Assembly (NCBI GenBank): GCA_002317245.1
Contig: DCIU01000068.1
Span: 1-7,298 of the forward strand
Length of the DNA stretch: 7,298 nt
Reading direction: 5' to 3'
Origin: Lachnospiraceae bacterium UBA1718
GTDB lineage: Bacteria > Bacillota > Clostridia > Lachnospirales > Lachnospiraceae
Shown piece by piece: positions 1 through 5,499 of the stretch. A program made the position numbers and the translations under genes. Position 1 is the first letter of the stretch, and each line of letters starts with the position of its first letter. The notes under the pieces were generated by a model. The model made no database searches. It was not told the DNA's origin and worked only from the letters and a program-made list of their open reading frames with translations.

Positions 1-99
1 GGATGTACTAATATGGTTCCATCTGAGGACAAGCTTAAATACATCTTACCTAATATGGTTAAGCAGTCTATCAAGGTTAAGTTCGCTAAGAAGAAATAG
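1..99 (+). CDS. 3' end of an unidentified protein, truncated by the window edge
   Basis: An open frame runs from the first base to a TAG at 97-99 and gives the last 32 residues of a protein that begins outside the window. The tail is basic, ending in K-F-A-K-K-K, and carries one cysteine near the window edge. I do not recognise the family from so short a piece. That it is a real gene is supported by codon choice like the neighbours (aag, gtt, atc, ttc) and by the arrangement at its end: its stop codon lies inside the AGGGG ribosome site of hypA, and the gap to hypA is only 11 bases. The two are therefore probably co-transcribed and may be translationally coupled. No function is proposed. Confidence 0.6.
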   Translation, partial: GCTNMVPSEDKLKYILPNMVKQSIKVKFAKKK

Positions 100-110
100 G
101 GGTTGAATTA

Positions 111-455
111 ATGCATGAATTAGGAGTAACATTCACTGTGTGTGATACGGTTGAGAGGGTTGCTACCGAGAATGAGGCGTCGAGGGTACGTAAGGTTACC
201 CTGGAACTTGGCGAGGTATCGACAGTCATCCCGGAGTATCTCACAGACTGCTGGAAGTGGGCTATTACCAAGCGGCCACTTCTGACTGATTGTGAATTAA
301 TTATTGAACGCTTGCCTGCAATTACCTATTGCGAGAGCTGCAAGCAGACATATCCTACCGTTGAACACGGAAGGACCTGTCCGCACTGCCAGAGCGAGGA
401 GACGTATCTGCTTCAGGGCAATGAGTTCAATATTAAGGAAATAGAAGTAGAATAA
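111..455 (+). CDS. hypA: Hydrogenase maturation nickel metallochaperone HypA/HybF
   Basis: HypA is a small cytosolic protein that, with the GTPase HypB, delivers nickel to the large subunit of [NiFe] hydrogenase; in some bacteria it also serves urease. The 114-residue length is typical. The protein opens with M-H-E-L, whose His2 is the known nickel ligand, and this fixes the start. The structural zinc site is complete: C74-x-x-C77 and C90-x-x-C93. The central LELGEVSTVIPEYL segment matches the family's usual LxxGxxSxVxPExL pattern. An AGGGG ribosome site at 98-102 lies 8 bases before the ATG and overlaps the stop of the preceding gene. No hypB, other hyp gene or hydrogenase subunit lies in the window, so the nickel enzyme it serves is unknown. 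The gene downstream has no known role in nickel handling. Confidence 0.93.
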   Translation: MHELGVTFTVCDTVERVATENEASRVRKVTLELGEVSTVIPEYLTDCWKWAITKRPLLTDCELIIERLPAITYCESCKQTYPTVEHGRTCPHCQSEETYLLQGNEFNIKEIEVE

Positions 456-489
456 GCGTTATATACGCATATGAGAAGGGAGAAAAAGT

Positions 490-1530
490 ATGATTTTTCA
501 GATTTATGGTCAGACAGCTGGTTACCAGTTACTGGGTTGGCTGTTAGTATTCACAGGTCTTGTATTAATGAACGAGGTTGCTCGTCGTACTAAGGCCGGT
601 GGAATTGCTTGTTTCTTAATCTTACCAGCAATTCTTACAGCTTATTTCATCGCTATCTATGTTGGTGCTGCAATGGGTGCAGAGTGGGCCCTTAACAACG
701 ATACTTACGTTCACATGAACAGCTGGTTCCATTATGCCAAGCTCTATGCAGCTACAGCAGGATGTATCGGCTTCATGGCTCTTAAGTATAAGTGGGGCAA
801 GCTGGGTAATGCTCAGTGGTTCAAGGCTTTTCCATTCGTTATCGTAGCTATCAACATCCTTATTGCAGTTGCATCTGACTTCGAGTCAGTTATCAGAGCT
901 GGTTCTCTGTCAGGTGGCTGGTGGTTATCATCAGAGGGCGTATGGCTCTATGGTGGATGGTGGAACATCTTAAATGGTGTAGCTGGTATCATCAACATCT
1001 TCTGTATGACAGGCTGGTGGGGAATCTACTCATCTAAGAATAAGCAGCAGGATATGCTGTGGCCAGATATGATCTGGGTATACATCTTAGCTTACGATGT
1101 ATGGAACTTCCAGTATACATACCTTAACCTTCCTACACATTCATGGTACTGTGGTTTTGCACTTCTTCTTGCTCCTACATTTGCTAACGCATTATGGAAC
1201 AAGGGTGGCTGGATTCAGAACAGAGCTAACACACTTGCATTATGGTGTATGTTCGCTCAGGTATTCCCATTATTCCAGGACAACTCAGTATTCACAACAG
1301 TATCACGTGTATACGCAGAGGGCGGTATTGCAGCAGCTATGGGATCATCAATGCCAACAGCAGCTGATCCAACAGCACAGGGCGTTATCTCAGTTCTCTC
1401 CCTCATGATTAATGTACTTGCAATCGCATTCATTATTAAGAGATCACTTGAGCAGAAGAAGAACCCATATACTAATGAGATCTTCACAGATACTAAGGAC
1501 TTCCAGATTGCTATGAGCAGAGCTGAATAA
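490..1530 (+). CDS. Trp-rich polytopic membrane protein of unknown function, DUF5692-like
   Basis: I associate this 346-residue protein with the DUF5692 family of uncharacterised membrane proteins; that assignment is from memory. About eight to ten hydrophobic helices are visible, for example near residues 12-31, 37-63, 84-97, 111-128, 157-178, 190-206, 215-232, 244-262 and 297-316. The tail is hydrophilic. There are 19 tryptophans (5.5%), with GGWW at 142-145 and 155-158 and GWW at 175-177. There is no signal peptide, nucleotide-binding motif or recognisable transporter signature. A GAAGGGAG ribosome site (475-482) lies 7 bases before the ATG. Codon choice is strongly biased (atc, ttc, aac, cca, aca, gca, ctt), like the lipoprotein gene at 5500, which suggests high expression. 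It starts 34 bases after hypA with no terminator between, so read-through from hypA is likely. A strong terminator follows. Substrate and partner are unknown. Confidence 0.75.
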   Translation: MIFQIYGQTAGYQLLGWLLVFTGLVLMNEVARRTKAGGIACFLILPAILTAYFIAIYVGAAMGAEWALNNDTYVHMNSWFHYAKLYAATAGCIGFMALKYKWGKLGNAQWFKAFPFVIVAINILIAVASDFESVIRAGSLSGGWWLSSEGVWLYGGWWNILNGVAGIINIFCMTGWWGIYSSKNKQQDMLWPDMIWVYILAYDVWNFQYTYLNLPTHSWYCGFALLLAPTFANALWNKGGWIQNRANTLALWCMFAQVFPLFQDNSVFTTVSRVYAEGGIAAAMGSSMPTAADPTAQGVISVLSLMINVLAIAFIIKRSLEQKKNPYTNEIFTDTKDFQIAMSRAE

Positions 1531-1562
1531 TTAGTAGAAATAGATAAAGACTTAGACTTTGA

Positions 1563-1594
1563 CCCCGATAATCCTAGAGATTATCGGGGTTATT
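1563..1594 (+). terminator. Intrinsic terminator after the DUF5692-like gene
   Basis: A perfect 11-bp stem is formed by 1563-1573 (CCCCGATAATC) and 1579-1589 (GATTATCGGGG), with a 5-base loop CTAGA. It is followed by the moderately T-rich run TTATT. It lies 33 bases after the stop codon at 1528-1530. The tail is weaker than a full U-tract, so some read-through into the next gene is possible. Confidence 0.85.
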
Positions 1595-1609
1595 ATGTAG
1601 TAGTAAAGA

Positions 1610-1618
1610 TGTTATTCT
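1610..1618 (+). promoter_or_regulatory. Probable extended -10 promoter for the esterase-GH43 gene
   Basis: TG-T-TATTCT forms an extended -10 element (hexamer 1613-1618) between the preceding terminator and the ATG at 1647. A -35 at the usual distance is poor: TTATTA at 1590-1595 matches the consensus at three of six bases and sits in the terminator's T-rich tail. The call depends on the extended -10 and on resemblance to the cores at 5441-5449 and 6778-6786. The expected start point is near 1625, leaving a leader of about 20 bases with a GGGGGA ribosome site at 1635-1640. Confidence 0.45.
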
Positions 1619-1646
1619 AATAAGTGAAATAATCGGGGGAAATAAG

Positions 1647-4523
1647 ATGCTTAAGATAGTAGAGACTAAGAACGGTAAGGTAAGAGGTATTGCCGGTAAT
1701 AATAACAGAATAACAGCTTTCAAGGGAATACCCTTTGCTGCACCTCCTGTAGGAGAGAACAGATGGAGAGCGCCACAGCCTGTTAAGGATTGGGATGGTG
1801 AGTTAGACGCATTCACTTTTGCACCTATATCTGTTCAGGACAGGCCGGGAATGGGCACTGATATATATTGCAGGGAGTGGCATGTTGATCCAGATATTCC
1901 AATGGATGAGGACTGTCTGTATCTTAATGTATGGACAGGTGCCAAGGCTGCAGATGAGAAGAGACCGGTACTTGTATGGTTCTTCGGTGGAGCCTTCCAG
2001 TGGGGATATACAGCTGAGATGGAGTTCAATGGTGAGAACATTGCCAAGAGAGGTGTGGTAGTTGTATCAGTTAATTACAGACTGGCGAGTCTTGGCTTCT
2101 TAGCTCATCCAGAATTAACTAAGGAAGCACCAGAGGCAGCAAGCAACTTCGGTATACTTGACCAGCGTGCGGGGCTTAGGTGGGTCAAGGAGAATATTGC
2201 CGCATTTGGTGGTGATCCTGATAATGTGACAATTGCGGGACAGTCAGCAGGTGGAGCAAGTGTGAATCTGCATCTGGTAAGTCCACTTAGCAGAGGACTC
2301 TTTAATAAGGCAGTAATATTCAGCGGTCTTATCCGTAATCCATATATGAAGGATGACCTTATTACACCAAGTCCAATAGAGAGAATGGAGAAGCTGGGAG
2401 AGGAATTCTTCGAACTCCTCGGTGTTAAGACTCTGGCAGAGGCAAGAGCTCTGGATGCATATTATATTAGGGATAAGTATGAGGAGTTCGCACGCAATCA
2501 TCCTAGATTCGTGCCTAATATTGATGGAAGTATTATTCCTGATGAGCCATATAAGATGCTGCTTGATGGAAGAGGGGCCCGGGTTCCACTTATGTCTGGC
2601 AATACAGAGGATGAATTCGAATTCTTTAATCCTGAGGGTAGGAGGGTACAGTTCATAGAGCTGTCTACCAAGGCGGTATTAGCTAAGAACACTGCGGATA
2701 GCTATTATTATTCCTTCGAGACAGATATCCCCGGTGATGACAGACCAGGTACCTTCCATTCGGTGGACCTCTGGTTCTGGTTCGAGACCCTGGCTGGCAG
2801 CTACAGGACCTTCGAGGGCAGACACTTCGATCTGGCAAGACAGATGTGCAATTACTTTACTAATTTCATAAAGACTGGTGATCCTAATGGAGTGGACGCT
2901 ACTGGCCATAATCTGACAGAATGGAAGCCTTACAGTAATAAGGATAAGAATGAGATGCACTTCACATCTATTGGATGTATAAGTCGCCTTCAGAATGATG
3001 TATTCAAGGATGAATTGATAGATGTTATATATAAGCAGAATAGCGGACAGATGCCTGAAGGTCAGGTGGATGAGGCTATGCCTGTAACGTCAGCCCTGGA
3101 AGTAACCAAGGCTGGCTCATCTAAGAAGCAGGCCTTCAACCCATACCTTCCATCATGGGAGTATATCCCTGATGGTGAGCCCTATGTGTTCGGCGACAGG
3201 GTCTATATCTATGGTTCTCACGACCACTTTAATGGCCATGGTTTTTGCCTGGGTGATTATGTGTGCTATTCGGCGCCAGTTAATGACCTTGGTAATTGGA
3301 GATATGAGGGCGTCATCTATACAAGGACCGACGATGCTCTGAATGACCGCAATAATATGTGCCTCTATGCTCCTGATGTGGTCCAGGGCGAAGATGGCCG
3401 TTACTACCTCTACTATGTGCTTGATAAGGTGGACCTTGTATCGGTATGTGTATGTGATAAGCCCGCAGGAAGATATGAGTTCTATGGCTATGTTCATTAT
3501 GAGGATGGAACCCTGCTTGGAAGAAGAGAGGGGGATGAGCCTCAGTTCGATCCGGGCGTAATTATGAAGGATGGTCAGGTATTCCTCTATACTGGCTTCT
3601 GTGGACAGGGTGATAAGAGCAGAAGCGGTGCCCAGCTTACAGTACTTGATAAGGACATGTTAACCATCAAGAAGGGACCGAGAATTATTGTACCAGGAAG
3701 CTGTTACAGCGAAGGCAGTGAGTTCGAGGGACATGCCTTCTTCGAGGCACCTTCTATCAGGGAATTTGATGGAAGATTCTATCTTATATATTCATCGGAA
3801 GTAATGCATGAATTGTGTTATGCTATTGCTGATGATATTGAAGGCCAGTACAGATATGGTGGTGTAATTGTAAGTAATTGCGACATAGGAATTGATACAT
3901 ATAAGGCAGCAGACAGGGCTGCAGCATATGGCGCCAACAACCATGGAAGCCTGATAGAGATTGATGGTAAGAGGTATATATTCTATCACCGTCATACTAA
4001 CAATAGCTGGTATTCTCGTCAGGGATGCGCTGAGGAGGTTACATTCACTGAAGACGGCCATATACTGCAGTGTGAGATTACATCCTGTGGCCTTAATGGT
4101 GGACCACTGAATGTATCTGATGAATATCCTGCATATATTGCCTGCAACATATTTAATGACAGGAATGAGAAGTATGTAGGAGCACAGGATGTAGCCTATG
4201 TAACTCAGGATGGCAAGGACGGAGACAGAATCCCTGGCCATGTGGCTAATTTAAGCCTAGGTACAGTGGTTGGATATAAATACTTCGACTTCAAGGGAGT
4301 CAAGAAGATTCAGATAACTGCCCGTGGATATGCTAAGGGTGAGTTCCAAATTACGACATCTATTGGCGGAGAAGTATTAGGTCGCGTCCCGATGGATTAT
4401 TCCACAATATGGGAGACATATGAGGCAGACTGTCGTATTCCTGACGGAGTAGCAGCCCTCTACATTACCTTCGCTAATGGCCATGGCAGTGCTTCGATTA
4501 AGTCATTCAGATTCATTAGGTAG
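1647..4523 (+). CDS. Type-B carboxylesterase fused to a family 43 glycoside hydrolase with a C-terminal beta-sandwich-like region
   Basis: This is one uninterrupted 958-residue frame with two catalytic modules. Residues 1-463 are a type-B carboxylesterase (alpha/beta hydrolase) with oxyanion-hole G114-G115-A116, nucleophile S200 in GQSAGG, acid E323 in NTEDEF and base H371 in FHSVDLW. Residues 464-496 are a low-complexity linker. Residues 498-822 are a five-bladed-propeller GH43 module: probable general base D509 (PDGEP), pKa-tuning D577 (APDVV), general acid E700 (FFEAPSI) and conserved H766 (NNHGSL). Residues 823-958 look like the beta-sandwich region often attached to such GH43 enzymes, possibly carbohydrate binding. 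The N-terminus (MLKIVETKNGKVRG) has no signal peptide, so the enzyme should be cytoplasmic and act on imported oligosaccharides. GH43 enzymes are mainly arabinofuranosidases, xylosidases and galactosidases; the subfamily and the ester substrate cannot be fixed here. The E323-H371 spacing is short for the family. A GGGGGA ribosome site precedes the ATG; pgeF follows 46 bases on. Confidence 0.9.
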   Translation: MLKIVETKNGKVRGIAGNNNRITAFKGIPFAAPPVGENRWRAPQPVKDWDGELDAFTFAPISVQDRPGMGTDIYCREWHVDPDIPMDEDCLYLNVWTGAKAADEKRPVLVWFFGGAFQWGYTAEMEFNGENIAKRGVVVVSVNYRLASLGFLAHPELTKEAPEAASNFGILDQRAGLRWVKENIAAFGGDPDNVTIAGQSAGGASVNLHLVSPLSRGLFNKAVIFSGLIRNPYMKDDLITPSPIERMEKLGEEFFELLGVKTLAEARALDAYYIRDKYEEFARNHPRFVPNIDGSIIPDEPYKMLLDGRGARVPLMSGNTEDEFEFFNPEGRRVQFIELSTKAVLAKNTADSYYYSFETDIPGDDRPGTFHSVDLWFWFETLAGSYRTFEGRHFDLARQMCNYFTNFIKTGDPNGVDATGHNLTEWKPYSNKDKNEMHFTSIGCISRLQNDVFKDELIDVIYKQNSGQMPEGQVDEAMPVTSALEVTKAGSSKKQAFNPYLPSWEYIPDGEPYVFGDRVYIYGSHDHFNGHGFCLGDYVCYSAPVNDLGNWRYEGVIYTRTDDALNDRNNMCLYAPDVVQGEDGRYYLYYVLDKVDLVSVCVCDKPAGRYEFYGYVHYEDGTLLGRREGDEPQFDPGVIMKDGQVFLYTGFCGQGDKSRSGAQLTVLDKDMLTIKKGPRIIVPGSCYSEGSEFEGHAFFEAPSIREFDGRFYLIYSSEVMHELCYAIADDIEGQYRYGGVIVSNCDIGIDTYKAADRAAAYGANNHGSLIEIDGKRYIFYHRHTNNSWYSRQGCAEEVTFTEDGHILQCEITSCGLNGGPLNVSDEYPAYIACNIFNDRNEKYVGAQDVAYVTQDGKDGDRIPGHVANLSLGTVVGYKYFDFKGVKKIQITARGYAKGEFQITTSIGGEVLGRVPMDYSTIWETYEADCRIPDGVAALYITFANGHGSASIKSFRFIR

Positions 4524-4554
4524 CTGATGTAGATGATTCTTTTCTTCTGCCTTT

Positions 4555-4560
4555 GGAGGA
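4555..4560 (+). promoter_or_regulatory. Ribosome binding site that selects the pgeF start
   Basis: GGAGGA lies 9 bases before the ATG at 4570. A nearer ATG at 4562-4564 is followed at once by gca-taa, so it cannot be the start of a gene. The ATG at 4570 is therefore the start. No terminator hairpin is visible between the esterase-GH43 stop (4521-4523) and this site, so pgeF is probably read from the same transcript. Confidence 0.75.
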
Positions 4561-4569
4561 AATGCATAA

Positions 4570-5355
4570 ATGGATAATAAGAGAATAGAGAGATTTCATT
4601 CGTCAACCTTAATAAGATCACCTCACGGCTTCTCTACCAGACTTGGAGGCGTAAGCGAGGGGATATTCTCTTCCCTTAACCTGGGAATGAACAGAGGGGA
4701 TGATGTGGCACTTGTTACAGAGAACTGGCGAATATTCTTAGACGACACTGGGATTGGCTATAAGCCCTTCGTATGTGGTAAGCAGGTACATGGTAATAAT
4801 GTGCATATTGCGACTATGGAAGACGCAAGGCCTGCCTTTGGCCCAGGTGAGCTTATAGAAGCTGATGGATATGTTACTAATGTAGTGGACCTTCCGCTGG
4901 CTATATTCACCGCAGACTGCGTGCCTGTGCTTATGGAGGATCCGTTAGCAGGTGTGGTTGGAGCAATTCACTGCGGCTGGAGAAGTACAGTAGCAGATAT
5001 CATGAAAAGTGCAGTCGACGCATTTATTAGCTTAGGCAGCAGTTCTGAGAATATCAGGCTGGCTATAGGACCCGCCATCAGAAAATGCTGTTTCGAAGTG
5101 GGCGAGGAAGTAATAGAGGCAGTGGTTAATCTGATTGGAGAGGGCCATGAAGACCTCTATAACCTTAAGGATAATGGCAAGTATATGCTTGATCTGTCAG
5201 AGGTGGTTAAGACCCGCTTTATTCAGCTCGGACTAGGGCAGGATAATATGGAGATAGTCGGCGAATGTACACTATGCCATCCAGACTTGTACTATTCCCA
5301 CCGCTTTGGCGGACCTACAAGAGGAAGCCTTGCCAGTGCTATTTGCCTAAAATAA
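4570..5355 (+). CDS. pgeF: Laccase-domain peptidoglycan editing factor PgeF (YfiH family)
   Basis: PgeF proteins are cytosolic zinc enzymes. The E. coli member removes wrongly incorporated amino acids such as L-Ser from the muropeptide precursor UDP-MurNAc; other members have been reported as purine nucleoside phosphorylases or adenosine deaminases, and older annotations read polyphenol oxidase or laccase domain. The 261-residue length is normal. The metal ligands are all present: H74 in KQVHG, C117 in TADCVP and H134 in HCGWR. Other family marks are STRLGGVSEGIFSSLNLG near the N-terminus, AIGPAIRKCCFEVGEEV in the middle and CTLCHPDLYYSHRFGG near the end. It starts 46 bases after the esterase-GH43 gene with no terminator between, suggesting co-transcription without an obvious shared pathway. 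No clear terminator follows it. Confidence 0.95.
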   Translation: MDNKRIERFHSSTLIRSPHGFSTRLGGVSEGIFSSLNLGMNRGDDVALVTENWRIFLDDTGIGYKPFVCGKQVHGNNVHIATMEDARPAFGPGELIEADGYVTNVVDLPLAIFTADCVPVLMEDPLAGVVGAIHCGWRSTVADIMKSAVDAFISLGSSSENIRLAIGPAIRKCCFEVGEEVIEAVVNLIGEGHEDLYNLKDNGKYMLDLSEVVKTRFIQLGLGQDNMEIVGECTLCHPDLYYSHRFGGPTRGSLASAICLK

Positions 5356-5419
5356 TACCTCATCTTGAAAATGCACAAAAAAAGCACCATCAATTTGGCT
5401 AAATTAGACAAAATAGTAA

Positions 5420-5449
5420 TTGAATACTTCTATTTAGGTGTGTTATACT
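5420..5449 (+). promoter_or_regulatory. Promoter of the BMP lipoprotein gene
   Basis: A TTGAAT -35 box (5420-5425), an 18-base spacer and a TATACT -10 box (5444-5449) preceded by TG at 5441-5442 make a good extended -10 sigma-A promoter. The expected start point near 5456 leaves a leader of about 44 bases, too short for a purine riboswitch. The rest of the 5356-5499 gap is AT-rich, with an A-run near 5388-5394, and shows no strong hairpin or operator. Confidence 0.72.
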
Positions 5450-5487
5450 CCGTGCTAGGTTCTATAAATTTTTAGATTTATTCTAAT

Positions 5488-5493
5488 AGGAGG
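5488..5493 (+). promoter_or_regulatory. Consensus ribosome binding site of the BMP lipoprotein gene
   Basis: AGGAGG lies 6 bases before the ATG at 5500, a full match to the 16S anti-Shine-Dalgarno core. It is the strongest ribosome site in the window and fits a highly produced binding protein. Confidence 0.85.
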
Positions 5494-5499
5494 ATAATT

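Noticed and set aside
456..489. Possible promoter (TTATAT/TATATA) between hypA and the DUF5692-like gene
   Set aside because: No -35 box is found at a suitable distance and the gap is only 34 bases. A promoter here cannot be excluded but is not supported.
1097..1408. 103-codon plus-strand open frame inside the DUF5692-like gene
   Set aside because: It is a His/Leu/Thr-rich frame-shift shadow of a gene with strong codon bias and has no ribosome site.
3051..3080. Internal start that would make the GH43 half a separate gene
   Set aside because: The ATGs at 3051 and 3078 lack a well-spaced ribosome site, and the reading frame is continuous from the esterase.
3792..4241. 149-codon open frame on the minus strand
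   Set aside because: It lies wholly inside the GH43 half, whose catalytic motifs are intact on the plus strand. Its translation is a hydrophobic Ile/Tyr/Cys-rich shadow without domain or ribosome-site support.
5356..5412. Possible terminator after pgeF
   Set aside because: The only hairpin found, AATTT paired with AAATT around GGCT, has five weak pairs and no T-run; the nearby base run is A rather than T.
5456..5499. Possible purine riboswitch before the nucleoside-type lipoprotein
   Set aside because: The leader from the proposed promoter is only about 44 bases and lacks a three-way-junction fold or a terminator hairpin.
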